Below, piece after piece: positions 33,048 to 42,348 of a stretch of 64,000 bases of DNA. This stretch comes from Brochothrix campestris. GTDB taxonomy: Bacteria > Bacillota > Bacilli > Lactobacillales > Listeriaceae. The notes below the pieces were generated by a model that saw nothing but the letters and a program-made list of their open reading frames with translations, made no database searches and was not told the origin of the DNA. The stretch's first letter is position 1. Each line of letters starts with the position of its first letter. The translations under genes and the position numbers were made by a program. The stretch lies in assembly GCF_046058945.1 (NCBI RefSeq), contig NZ_CP175511.1, positions 310,001 to 374,000 of the forward strand, written 5' to 3'.

Positions 33048-33884
33048 ATGACAAATTTACAAATGTTTGGTAAAAGAATCGCAATTACTACGTTAATAAC
33101 AGCGGTGGTGACAGGTACTATTATGACAGCTGAGGCGGCAGAAACGCAAGATTATCAGTCAAATGCAGTGGTCAATTTCATCCAGAGCACCGACCCAACT
33201 TTACCAGTTGATCCAGAAAATCCGGATCCAGGGACACCGGTTGATCCAATTGACCCAACAGATCCCGAGGGTCCCAATCCAGGAACACCAGGTCCACTGA
33301 GTATTGATTTTGCCTCAAGTTTACAATTCGGAACTACTAAAATCACAACGAAGGATGCCGTATATAATGCCTATGCTCAAGCAATTACGGTGGCAGGCGA
33401 GCAACAGTATCGTCCGAACTACGTTCAGATTACCGATAATCGTGGAACTGAAGTTGGCTGGACATTAACGGTAACACAGGCAAAACAACTGACTTCCACG
33501 GCAGGCAAGCAATTGCAAGGTGCGGTCATTACTTTAGAGCAAAGTGAGGTTAAAACAATCACTGGTTCAGAGTTAGCAGCACCGTCTCAGGTTGCCAAAA
33601 CAGTCGTGTTACAACCCGAAGAAGCAGTGCCTGTAATGGCAGCGAACGAGGGTGAAGGAGCAGGGTTATGGACGGCACACTTTGGTAACTCAGAAAAAAC
33701 GTTACAAGAAGGGAGCGATTTAGTACCGGGTGAAGGAGGGGCTGAACCATCGGAAATCAAGGTGATGCGTAATACGGCGGTCACTTTATCTGTGCCAGGT
33801 AAATCGTTAAAAACAGAAGCTGAATATCGCTCACAGTTAAACTGGACACTAGCAGAAGTGCCAACAAATGGTGCTGATATATAA
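33048..33884 (+). CDS. WxL-domain surface protein, cluster 1, second
   Basis: The 278-aa protein repeats the architecture: signal peptide to AEAAE, a Pro/Asp linker (VDPENPDPGTPVDP), then LSIDFASSLQFG, YVQITDNRGTE with VGWTLTV, and the final LNWTLAEV. AGGGAG lies upstream. It closely resembles the cluster 2 protein at 51009, even in linker and loops, so the clusters arose by duplication. Confidence 0.92.
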   Translation: MTNLQMFGKRIAITTLITAVVTGTIMTAEAAETQDYQSNAVVNFIQSTDPTLPVDPENPDPGTPVDPIDPTDPEGPNPGTPGPLSIDFASSLQFGTTKITTKDAVYNAYAQAITVAGEQQYRPNYVQITDNRGTEVGWTLTVTQAKQLTSTAGKQLQGAVITLEQSEVKTITGSELAAPSQVAKTVVLQPEEAVPVMAANEGEGAGLWTAHFGNSEKTLQEGSDLVPGEGGAEPSEIKVMRNTAVTLSVPGKSLKTEAEYRSQLNWTLAEVPTNGADI

Positions 33885-33981
33885 GTTGTTTAAGGCTGTT
33901 AGTCGTAACTGTCTGAGAGTCATGGAAAGTCAATTCTGTGGCTCTTTTTCTAAATGAACCCGGAAGGAGCACGCGATAATT

Positions 33982-36792
33982 GTGAAAAAAGTCCTCGTAA
34001 TAATACTCGTACTTATGTTAAGTGTCACGACTTTTTTAATTCGTAGTGACCGAACAGAAGCCGATATGACAACAGAAGTGATGCTGCAGTTAACGAAACA
34101 AAAGATTCTTATCGATGAACCAGTACAATTGCAAATTAAAGTGACAAATCCAGCGATTAAGGAACTTCAATTTAGGTTGCCAGAAGGCCTACAGGTCGTT
34201 GAAAAAGAGTCTCAAATCGATAAGTTGACGGTTGATGAAACGACGAATGTCGTTACGTTGAAAGAATTAGAATCAGACAATAGCATCTCGCTCATCGCGA
34301 TACAAGCGGGCGATTATCCGATACAGGCGACTGTATCGCATGCAACTGGAAATAAGACATCGAATCAAGTGATGGTTAATATTGCTGAAAAAAAAGTGAG
34401 TGATAAGGTGACAGTCGCTGAGGGTGCATTAACGTCTACTATTGCAAGCACCACAACAAGCGCTCTACCTCATGCAAGTGAGGTACCGGTTTCCTTGCCA
34501 AAAGAAAGCGAAGTGACAACTTCCTCATCGCAAGCAAGTGAATCAAAGACAGCGTCGAAAGTTAAGTTTGAAGAAAAGCAATCGCGAGTGATGCCACCTG
34601 CCTTATTTAATAATGAGAACAATCCACCGTTTTCGGAATTGGATGTTGCACGTTCATTTCATATTGTGACGGGCAAAAATAGTTCAATTCATCCAACGAA
34701 CAAATCACAGGCAATCATTACCGAGAATAAAAAAAGCCAATCAGGTGGGATGTGGTATAAAAAACAGGTGGATATGACGAAAGACTTTGATTTGAAAATG
34801 TCTGTTTATTTAGGTGATAATCCTAAAGGTGCCGATGGTATGACCTTTGTGATTCAAAATGACTCGCGTGGTTTAGAAGCCATTGGTGAACCAGGAGCAG
34901 GTCTTGGTGCCTACAATACTAAAAAGGGAAATTATATTAAAAATGCCGTCGCTTTAGAGTTCGATACGTTTTATAATTCAAGCAGTTCGGCCGGTTCCGA
35001 TCGCTTTGTTAATAAAAAAGCCGAGAATCGCGGGCATATTGCTGTGCAAATACCTGGCAATAAAAATGGCAGTACTGAAGCGGACCACATGGGCTTGCAA
35101 ATTGCGACAGCAAACGAACAAATATTAGCAAATGATACGTGGCGGACCTTACAGGTTGAATGGAATGCAACGACACAGATGATTAGCTATTATTTTGATA
35201 ATTACACACCAATTCATTATAAGGTAGATGATGTGGAGAAAACGTTCGGAGGAACGATGGCGTATTGGGGCTTTACAGGGTCAACTGGCTCATACACTAA
35301 CTTTCACTCGGCCTCGATTATCCAACTACCCGATCAAAATAAGGTAGCACTTAATAAGTCCGTGAAAAATTTGACGACAGGAGGTTTGTTTGCTGAAGCA
35401 GAGGCTGTCTCAGTGGGAGATAAGGTCCGTTACCGTGTGCAAGTATCGAACAGTATTACGAATCGATTTGAATCTTTAAATGCGCTTGTGAGCGATGAAC
35501 TGGACGAGCGCTTGCAATATAACGGAGGAAGCTTAACGATTAACGGTAAAGCAATGAGTGATGCTCAATGGAATAACGGACAAATTTCTTTAGGGACGGT
35601 ACAACCTGGTGAAACGTTTGATATTCAATTTGATGCGACAGTGAAAACAACTGGTGAAATCATCAATAAAGCACGTTATCAGGCTGAATATGAAATGCCG
35701 CACGATACGAATTCGACCTTTATTCGTACGGGACAATTACAGGTGCACAAAAAAGATGGCGATTCTAAACAGGGAATCGCGGGTGTTACTTATCGCATGA
35801 ACAATGCTGCGGGAACTGTATTAGAAAAAGAGTTATTGACCGATAAACAAGGAAATATTAGGCTGGAAAACCTTCTGCCTGGTGAATATTCACTGACAGA
35901 AACAAAGGCAGCTCCTGGCTATCTGATAGATGGAACAACCCATCAATTTACGATTAAAGATGACCAATCCGAGGGGCCAACTGTGGTGAATCTCCTCAAT
36001 TATCGCGCACCACGGCCACAATTAACGAAAACGACTAATCGTCTACAGGTAGGCTATCAAGATGTCATCGAGTACACGCTAACGGCGAGCTTACCAAAGG
36101 ACAGCGGTCGTTGGGAAGATGTGATGGTTGAGGATGATTTGCCGTCGTTCTTAACCTTTGTTAAGAGTGATGAACCAACGACTGTCGAAGGACAGACGAT
36201 TCGTTGGTCGGTGGGTCAATTAAAAGCTGGCGAACAAAAACAACTCAAATTAAGCGTACGTGTTTCGCAGATTCCACCAACTGAAATGATTACTAACAAG
36301 GCACGGGCCACGGGAGATAATGCTGTAGGTCAATCCCTCGATCCACTGTTCGCTTATGTAGAAAATAAATACGTGGGGAAACTAGCTTTAACGTCAGTAC
36401 CACAATCGTTTGATTTTGGGAGTGGCTTAACAAGCAAGGCTCATAATCAAACATACTCAATGCAAAGCTATCAAGATGATCTGATTGTGACAGACACTCG
36501 GATTAAACAAACAAAGTGGGTGCTATCGGTTAAAATGAAGCAACAACTGCATGTGGGTCAAGCTGAGTTAGCGAATACAATTCACTTCGAAAACGAGGCT
36601 GGTCAGTTGATACGTGTGACGACTGTGGATGTGCCACTTTATACGGAGAGTAATCAAGCGGTTGAAACGGTCTTATCTGATCGGTGGAAGCCAACCGGAA
36701 GTGGCTTTAAACTGGTTGTTCCAGGTGGAAAAGGAGCACCTGGCGATTATAAGGGTATCCTGGGCTGGACGTTGAGTGATGCGCCGCGCTGA
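33982..36792 (+). CDS. Large lectin/SpaA/WxL surface protein (936 aa)
   Basis: It starts with GTG after AAGGAGC. After the signal peptide (to about residue 28) and a Ser/Thr-rich stretch, an L-type lectin domain spans about residues 205-450 (GADGMTFVIQND, AVALEFDTFYN). A DUF11-like domain (about 455-580), a SpaA/prealbumin-like fold (about 585-670: GIAGVTYRM, LLPGEYSLTET) and a second DUF11-like domain (about 677-790) follow. The C-terminal WxL domain (about 797-936) has TKWVLSV and the final LGWTLSD. It is probably the main adhesin of cluster 1, with carbohydrate binding through the lectin domain. The ligand is unknown. Confidence 0.88.
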   Translation: MKKVLVIILVLMLSVTTFLIRSDRTEADMTTEVMLQLTKQKILIDEPVQLQIKVTNPAIKELQFRLPEGLQVVEKESQIDKLTVDETTNVVTLKELESDNSISLIAIQAGDYPIQATVSHATGNKTSNQVMVNIAEKKVSDKVTVAEGALTSTIASTTTSALPHASEVPVSLPKESEVTTSSSQASESKTASKVKFEEKQSRVMPPALFNNENNPPFSELDVARSFHIVTGKNSSIHPTNKSQAIITENKKSQSGGMWYKKQVDMTKDFDLKMSVYLGDNPKGADGMTFVIQNDSRGLEAIGEPGAGLGAYNTKKGNYIKNAVALEFDTFYNSSSSAGSDRFVNKKAENRGHIAVQIPGNKNGSTEADHMGLQIATANEQILANDTWRTLQVEWNATTQMISYYFDNYTPIHYKVDDVEKTFGGTMAYWGFTGSTGSYTNFHSASIIQLPDQNKVALNKSVKNLTTGGLFAEAEAVSVGDKVRYRVQVSNSITNRFESLNALVSDELDERLQYNGGSLTINGKAMSDAQWNNGQISLGTVQPGETFDIQFDATVKTTGEIINKARYQAEYEMPHDTNSTFIRTGQLQVHKKDGDSKQGIAGVTYRMNNAAGTVLEKELLTDKQGNIRLENLLPGEYSLTETKAAPGYLIDGTTHQFTIKDDQSEGPTVVNLLNYRAPRPQLTKTTNRLQVGYQDVIEYTLTASLPKDSGRWEDVMVEDDLPSFLTFVKSDEPTTVEGQTIRWSVGQLKAGEQKQLKLSVRVSQIPPTEMITNKARATGDNAVGQSLDPLFAYVENKYVGKLALTSVPQSFDFGSGLTSKAHNQTYSMQSYQDDLIVTDTRIKQTKWVLSVKMKQQLHVGQAELANTIHFENEAGQLIRVTTVDVPLYTESNQAVETVLSDRWKPTGSGFKLVVPGGKGAPGDYKGILGWTLSDAPR

Positions 36793-36930
36793 TAGAATTG
36801 TGCTGGTGCAACTAGCGAAATAAAAGTGAAAGCAACCATTTAGAAGCAAACAACTTGGAAGATAAATGAAAGGGACTATTTCCCGTCGCTGCGATTTATC
36901 TGAAAGTTGCTAGCTGTTAGTTGATGTAAC

Positions 36931-37035
36931 TAGAGGATATAACAGTCGTTTTATTCAGTCTAATCATCCCGTAGCCAAAGTTTTCTGAGTTAGTTTCAAA
37001 TGAAAAAGAAGTCTTTCTGACGTTGTCTACAATTT
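36931..37035 (+). repeat. Dispersed intergenic repeat, copy R2
   Basis: It runs from TAGAGGATATAACAGTCG to GTTGTCTACAATTT and matches R1 throughout, in the same orientation, just after the end of cluster 1. GTCTTTCTGACGTTGTCTAC is the part shared with R3. Confidence 0.65.
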
Positions 37036-37037
37036 GA

Positions 37038-37068
37038 AACCTAACAACTTAAGTTGTTAGGTTTTTTA
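37038..37068 (+). terminator. Terminator after WxL cluster 1
   Basis: AACCTAACAACTT pairs with AAGTTGTTAGGTT, followed by TTTT. It ends the cluster 1 transcript. Confidence 0.8.
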
Positions 37069-37134
37069 GGGAACAGCGTTATCAAAATCAACCGTTCATC
37101 AAGCTTAAAATGAAATAGTGTGTTGATAGTTTTT

Positions 37135-37143
37135 TGTTATAAT
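37135..37143 (+). promoter_or_regulatory. Extended -10 promoter of the dlt operon
   Basis: TGTTATAAT is a perfect extended -10 element 37 bases before dltX. A TTGATA lies only 9 bases upstream of it, too close for a standard -35. Confidence 0.55.
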
Positions 37144-37180
37144 TACTTATTACCTAGTAGAAGGATGGAGGAGACAAACA

Positions 37181-37327
37181 ATGAAGAAAGTATCAGCTGA
37201 CAGTAAACCGCACAAATGGTTGCGTATCAGTCTCAAAACATTGTTTTATTTCGCGGTTTTCTTAACATTAAGCTACATCTATATTGATAACAATGTTGGT
37301 AGTAACTTTATTTATAATGAATTTTAA
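37181..37327 (+). CDS. dltX: DltX, small D-alanylation protein
   Basis: The 48-aa protein has one TM (LKTLFYFAVFLTLSYIYI) and ends in IYNEF, the DltX C-terminal motif whose Tyr carries D-alanine toward DltD in current models. GGAGGAG lies 6 bases upstream. It is the first gene of dltXABCD and helps D-alanylate lipoteichoic acid. Confidence 0.9.
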   Translation: MKKVSADSKPHKWLRISLKTLFYFAVFLTLSYIYIDNNVGSNFIYNEF

Positions 37328-37358
37328 ATTAGGAGGGAAGCGCACGGCGCGTTCATGA

Positions 37359-38876
37359 ATGAATATTATTAAACAATTAACTCAAGTGACACAAGCGAAT
37401 CCGCTAGCACCTGTGTATAAAATTGCTGATAAAGGTTACTCGTATGAGGACTTGCAAAGACAGTCAGATGCGTTGGCTTATCAATTAAATCAGCACGAAA
37501 CATTGACGAGACAAGCACCAATTTTAGTTTATGGTGGCATGTCGTTTGACATGCTTGCGAGTTTTATCGGTGCGATGAAGGCCGGACATCCGTATATTCC
37601 AGTGGATAGTCAAACGCCAATTGAACGACTGCAACAAATAATCACAGTCGCACAGCCAGCCTTAATTATTGCAGCCGCACCGTTTCCAACGGAAATAACA
37701 CGAAATTGCTCACTGTATACTTGTGACGACTTACAGCGTTTCACAACGAATAGGTTTGAGGCCTTACCGGTTGAAACAGCCGTAACTGGTGATGAGATTG
37801 TCTATGTTATTTTCACATCAGGTACAACAGGAGCACCAAAGGGCGTTCAAATTAGCGAATCAAATTTAATAAGTTTTACAAACTGGATGCAAACGACATT
37901 TGATCTGCCACAGCAACAACGCTTTTTAGCGCAGGCGCCATACTCATTTGATCTATCAGTGATGCATTTATACCCAGCCTTATTAACTGGCGGGCAACTC
38001 ATGCCGCTAACAAAAGCAGCAACGACTAACTTCAAACTGTTGTTTGAAACGTTGCCAACGCTTGAAGTCTCCGTTTGGGTATCAACCCCATCATTCATGG
38101 ATATTTGTTTAATGGATGCTCAGTTTGTGCAAGAACAGTACCCTCAGTTAACACATTTCTTCTTCTGTGGTGAAGAATTAACGGTTAAGACAGCACAGAA
38201 ATTGCAGGAACGTTTTCCAACGGCCCGCATTTTCAATACATATGGTCCTACAGAAGCCACAGTGGCAGTGACGCAAATTGAGGTGACGCCAACATTGCTC
38301 AACGAAGTAAACCGTTTGCCGATTGGTTATGCCAAAGTCGATACTCCGATTGTGATTGTCGATGAGCAGTTAAATGAAGTGGCTGATGGTGAAGTCGGCG
38401 AATTGTTGATTGGTGGTCCAGCGGTTTCACGTGGTTATTTAAACAACAGCGAGAAAACGACGGAGGCTTTTATTAAATATCAGGGTCAACACACGTATCG
38501 TACGGGCGATCTCGGCCGTCGCGAAGAAGGCTTGTTTTATTATCAGGGCCGACGCGACTTTCAGTTGAAATATAAAGGTTATCGTATTGAACTAGAAGAT
38601 ATCGATCATAACATCGAACAACTTGCCTTAGTTGAACATGCCAGTGTCGTTGCAAAACTGAATGGTACAAAAGTTCAGAGTTTAGTCGCCTATGTAGTTG
38701 TGAAAACACATCCGTATGAAAAAGTGACACAGCTTACACAACAGCTAAAACATGAACTCGGGTTGTTGGTCAATGATTACATGGTGCCAACGCGATGGGT
38801 CTATGTCGAGGAACTGCCTTTATCATTAAATGGCAAAGTCGACCGTAAGGCGCTAATGAATGAGGTGAATCAATGA
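37359..38876 (+). CDS. dltA: D-alanine--D-alanyl carrier protein ligase DltA
   Basis: The 505-aa AMP-forming ligase activates D-alanine and loads it on DltC. It has the ATP-binding loop FTSGTTGAPKGVQ, the FNTYGPTEATVAV motif, YRTGDLGRREEG and the catalytic Lys near the end (LSLNGKVDRKAL). An in-frame TGA directly precedes ATG 37359. The only good ribosome site (AGGAGGG, 37331-37337) is 21 bases away, with a GCGC-ACG-GCGC hairpin between. It overlaps dltB by 4 bases. Confidence 0.95.
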   Translation: MNIIKQLTQVTQANPLAPVYKIADKGYSYEDLQRQSDALAYQLNQHETLTRQAPILVYGGMSFDMLASFIGAMKAGHPYIPVDSQTPIERLQQIITVAQPALIIAAAPFPTEITRNCSLYTCDDLQRFTTNRFEALPVETAVTGDEIVYVIFTSGTTGAPKGVQISESNLISFTNWMQTTFDLPQQQRFLAQAPYSFDLSVMHLYPALLTGGQLMPLTKAATTNFKLLFETLPTLEVSVWVSTPSFMDICLMDAQFVQEQYPQLTHFFFCGEELTVKTAQKLQERFPTARIFNTYGPTEATVAVTQIEVTPTLLNEVNRLPIGYAKVDTPIVIVDEQLNEVADGEVGELLIGGPAVSRGYLNNSEKTTEAFIKYQGQHTYRTGDLGRREEGLFYYQGRRDFQLKYKGYRIELEDIDHNIEQLALVEHASVVAKLNGTKVQSLVAYVVVKTHPYEKVTQLTQQLKHELGLLVNDYMVPTRWVYVEELPLSLNGKVDRKALMNEVNQ

Positions 38877-40057
38877 GTATCCCCTATAATGGACCGATGT
38901 ATCTGATTTTATTATTTATCCTTTTGATACCTTTGATGATTGGCTTATTGCGAGAAAAACGCTATTTAGTGTATCAAAATATAGTGACACTAGTGATGTT
39001 GTACTTTATTTTTGGTGGTAGCAATTGGCATCAAGGGATTGCCATCATCGGTTATGTTATTTGGCAATGGTTGCTGATTTATGGCTACTTCACATATCGC
39101 CAAAAAGCGAACAACAGCTATGTCTTTTACGGTGTTATCCTCCTGAGCTTAATGCCATTACTCCTTTCGAAAACACTACCGTTGTTAACCGCTCATTCGT
39201 CATTGCTTGGCTTTTTAGGAATATCATACTTAACATTTAAGGCTGTGCAAATGGCGATGGATATTCGTGATGGTTTAATGAAGAAGTTCAGTTCACGGAG
39301 CTTTTTAGAATTCATGTTATTTTTCCCGACTATTTCATCTGGTCCGATCGACCGCTATCGTCGGTTTGAAAAAGAACTGTATGTGCCTCCAACCCGTGAT
39401 AAGTATTTAACGATGTTCGATAAAGGGATTTTCATGTTGGTAATGGGCTGTTTGTATAAGTTCATTATCGCATACTACTTAAACACGTATGTGGTCGAAT
39501 ACATGCAAAAAACCGCGATTCTGAACGGCTTCTTTTCATTGAATACGGTCGCTTACATGTATAGTTATAGCTTATATCTTTTCTTCGATTTTGCCGGGTA
39601 CAGTCTCTTTGCAGTCGGTACAAGTTATTTAATGGGCTATCAAATTCCCATCAACTTTAATAAACCGTTTGCGAGTCCAAACATAAAAGAGTTCTGGAAC
39701 CGTTGGCATATGAGTTTATCGACTTGGTTCCGCGACTACGTTTTTATGCGGTTGGTGTTCACGTTAATCAAGAAAAAAGTTTTTAAAAGTAAGATTGTGA
39801 TTTCTAATATTAGTTACATGGCTTTATTTTTATTAATGGGTGTTTGGCACGGCCTGACGTGGTACTATATTGCGTACGGTGTCTTTCATGGCGTTGCCAT
39901 CATTGTTAATGATGCGTGGCTTCGCTATAAGAAAAAAAATCAAAAATTACCAAGCAATTGGTTCACCTATGGCCTGGCGATTTTCATTACCTTTAATACC
40001 GTATGTTTCAGTTTTTTAATTTTTTCAGGTATTCTCGATACAATGTTTTTTAAATAA
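38873..40057 (+). CDS. dltB: DltB, membrane-bound O-acyltransferase
   Basis: The 394-aa MBOAT protein transfers D-alanine from DltC across the membrane toward teichoic acid. It has many TM segments, the PTISSGPIDRYRRF motif, EFWNRWHMSLSTWFRDYVF and the catalytic His in LLMGVWHGLTWYYI. The start overlaps dltA (ATGA). Length is normal. Confidence 0.95.
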   Translation: MSIPYNGPMYLILLFILLIPLMIGLLREKRYLVYQNIVTLVMLYFIFGGSNWHQGIAIIGYVIWQWLLIYGYFTYRQKANNSYVFYGVILLSLMPLLLSKTLPLLTAHSSLLGFLGISYLTFKAVQMAMDIRDGLMKKFSSRSFLEFMLFFPTISSGPIDRYRRFEKELYVPPTRDKYLTMFDKGIFMLVMGCLYKFIIAYYLNTYVVEYMQKTAILNGFFSLNTVAYMYSYSLYLFFDFAGYSLFAVGTSYLMGYQIPINFNKPFASPNIKEFWNRWHMSLSTWFRDYVFMRLVFTLIKKKVFKSKIVISNISYMALFLLMGVWHGLTWYYIAYGVFHGVAIIVNDAWLRYKKKNQKLPSNWFTYGLAIFITFNTVCFSFLIFSGILDTMFFK

Positions 40058-40078
40058 AATGATAAAGGGGATTATATA

Positions 40079-40315
40079 ATGACAATCAAAGCAGAAATTT
40101 TAGATATTTTAGAAGAAATTACCGGAAGTAGTGACGTGCGAGCAAATGAAGCACTCGATTTATTTGAAGAAGGTTTACTTGATTCAATGGGAACAGTGCA
40201 ATTAATCTTAGAAATTGAAAGTCGTCTTGATATTACCGTACCTGTATCAGAATTTGACCGTGAGGAATGGTCAACACCAGCTTTAATCATTAACAAGGTA
40301 GCCGAATATCAATGA
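40079..40315 (+). CDS. dltC: D-alanyl carrier protein DltC
   Basis: The 78-aa acyl carrier protein has the phosphopantetheine Ser in EEGLLDSMGTVQLIL. It carries D-alanine from DltA to DltB. AAAGGGG precedes it and its stop overlaps dltD (ATGA). Confidence 0.95.
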   Translation: MTIKAEILDILEEITGSSDVRANEALDLFEEGLLDSMGTVQLILEIESRLDITVPVSEFDREEWSTPALIINKVAEYQ

Positions 40316-41562
40316 AAAAACGCTTGTTTATAGCGTTAGGTCCAGTGATAATCGCGTTATTCCTCTTAGTTGCGGTTTACACTCTGCCAGTTTTCAAACA
40401 AAAGATTACGCCAACCGTGTTGCATGATGCAGCAGTTGTCTCACAGAAAAAAGTGAAACGTAATGATGATATTTACCGGGCAGCAATGGCTGATAAACAA
40501 TTCATCCCGTTTGTCGGTTCATCAGAATTACAGCGCTATGACGCGTTTCATCCGGCAGCCTTAGCCGATAAATACAATCGTAATTACACCCCTTTTTTAA
40601 TTGGACAAGCGGGCACACAATCGTTGTCGCATTATTTGACCTTTCAAGCAATGGGTGAGACACTCGAACGTAAAAAGATGGTCTTTTTTATCTCCCCGCA
40701 ATGGTTTGTTAAAAAAGGTGTTTCAAAAGGTGCTTTTAACCAACATTTTTCAACCGTTCAAGCGATTGATTTTATCAACAATAATCAAATCGACGCAACT
40801 GAAAAAAGTTATGTTGCCAATCGTCTTTTGCAGTTCGGGTCATTACAAACTGATGCAATTCTGACAGGTATTTTGACAGATGTAAGCAATCAAAAAGAAC
40901 TGTCAGCTTTTCAAGTGAAATATATGTCAATGAAAGCGAGTATCATTAGTAATAATAAAGCTGTTTTTGGGGGGCATATGCCAACGAATAGTTGGAATGA
41001 ACTTCGTCGGTTTGAAAAAGTCTTACCTGCTAATTACGATGTTAACGTACTTAAGGAAAAGGCGGAAACAATTGCGACGCTTAAATCATCCAATAATGAA
41101 TTTGGGATTAAAAATTCATTTTACAAACATAGAATTGCGGGAAAACTAAAGGCCTTAGCTGGTTCACAGGCTAAGTACGATTATTTAGAGTCACCCGAAT
41201 ATGCCGATTTTCAACTTGTGTTACAGGAACTTGCGCGTCGACACGTCGATGTTCAATTTGTAGTGACACCGGTTAATGCACGATGGGCCGCCTACACAGG
41301 TTTATCGACAGCAATGCTGGATGATTTTTCGACAAAAATCAATTATCAATTATCATCGCAAGGCTTTGATGTAATTGATTTAACAAAAAAACGTGATACT
41401 GATTGTTATTTGCAAGATACCATTCATCTCGGTTGGCTTGGTTGGGTTGATTTAGATGAGAAATTGAAGCCGTTTTTAGAGACGGCAACCACAAAAACAC
41501 CTGAATATCACATCGATTCTTATTTTATAACACCAGAATGGAAAGCCAAACGTTATCCTTAA
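40312..41562 (+). CDS. dltD: DltD, extracellular D-alanylation factor
   Basis: The 416-aa protein has an N-terminal signal anchor (LFIALGPVIIALFLLVAVYT) and the SGNH-like block PFVGSSELQRYDAFHP. A later DTIHLGWLGWVD carries the catalytic Asp/His. It completes D-alanine transfer to lipoteichoic acid on the outer face. It ends the operon. Confidence 0.95.
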   Translation: MKKRLFIALGPVIIALFLLVAVYTLPVFKQKITPTVLHDAAVVSQKKVKRNDDIYRAAMADKQFIPFVGSSELQRYDAFHPAALADKYNRNYTPFLIGQAGTQSLSHYLTFQAMGETLERKKMVFFISPQWFVKKGVSKGAFNQHFSTVQAIDFINNNQIDATEKSYVANRLLQFGSLQTDAILTGILTDVSNQKELSAFQVKYMSMKASIISNNKAVFGGHMPTNSWNELRRFEKVLPANYDVNVLKEKAETIATLKSSNNEFGIKNSFYKHRIAGKLKALAGSQAKYDYLESPEYADFQLVLQELARRHVDVQFVVTPVNARWAAYTGLSTAMLDDFSTKINYQLSSQGFDVIDLTKKRDTDCYLQDTIHLGWLGWVDLDEKLKPFLETATTKTPEYHIDSYFITPEWKAKRYP

Positions 41563-41675
41563 GAGCTTTCAAAAAGGTTTTCACGAGCGCTACCATGAAT
41601 GGATATGTTATTCTAAGAATAGAAGAACCTTGTTTTTTTAGTGGGATTATTTAACGAGAGAGTGGAGTGATTGGT

Positions 41676-42305
41676 ATGAAAAAATGGTTGGTTTTATGCA
41701 TGGCCATCGGTGGTATTGCAACTTTAAGCGCTTGTCAAAACGAAACGAGCAAGTCAGCCACAAGCGTCTCATCATCGTCTACTGATAAAGCTACGAGTAG
41801 CGAGAGCAGTGAAGTAGCGAGCAGCTCAGAAATAATTACGAGTGATGAGCAACAAGCGAGTTCTGAAGCAACTGTCGCAGTCGTTTCGTCAACGACGGAC
41901 AGTGTTGAAGCCGATACAAATGCGAGTGTACAAACGACAGGTTCAAAGGAAGTAACGGAGTCAGCGACGAGTGTCAGTGCACCTGAATCGTCAGTTGATC
42001 ATAAACCAGTTAGTAGCCTAGATAAGGATACTAAAACAATTTTAAAAACGTTTCTCGAGTATGAGGCAACACAGGCTGACATTGCAGTCGATTTTACGAC
42101 CTTAACAATGACACGAAAGGGACAAGACGTACCTTTAACACTTGTGTTAGGAAATAACGAAGGGATGATTCGTGAGTCAGTCGTCAACAATCAAGAAGCA
42201 CATCAATCGACAATCGCGAACTATAACATTAAAGGTGACACAATCAATATAACTGTGACAACAAGCACAGGAGAAGAAACAGTTTATACGAAACAAATTA
42301 AATAA
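41676..42305 (+). CDS. Ser/Thr-rich lipoprotein, unknown
   Basis: The 209-aa product starts MKKWLVLCMAIGGIATLSAC with lipobox TLSAC. ATG 41676 is preferred because GGAG lies 8 bases upstream. Residues 20-115 are a low-complexity Ser/Thr/Glu linker. The rest is a small beta domain (TILKTFLEYEATQADIAVDF ... INITVTTSTGEETVYTKQ). It stands between the dlt operon and cluster 2 and is likely a surface-exposed lipoprotein. Confidence 0.75.
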   Translation: MKKWLVLCMAIGGIATLSACQNETSKSATSVSSSSTDKATSSESSEVASSSEIITSDEQQASSEATVAVVSSTTDSVEADTNASVQTTGSKEVTESATSVSAPESSVDHKPVSSLDKDTKTILKTFLEYEATQADIAVDFTTLTMTRKGQDVPLTLVLGNNEGMIRESVVNNQEAHQSTIANYNIKGDTINITVTTSTGEETVYTKQIK

Positions 42306-42306
42306 G

Positions 42307-42348
42307 TAGCAAAAAAGCAACCCTTTTTGGGGTTGCTTTTTTGCTACT
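42307..42348. terminator. Bidirectional terminator
   Basis: AGCAAAAAAGCAACCC pairs with GGGTTGCTTTTTTGCT. It serves the lipoprotein gene and the convergent regulator. Confidence 0.85.

Larger units (their letters stand above)
36793..37180. other. Intergenic between WxL cluster 1 and dlt operon
   Basis: No gene is seen. It contains repeat R2 (36931-37035), a terminator (37038-37068) and an extended -10 promoter (37135-37143) for dltX. Confidence 0.6.
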
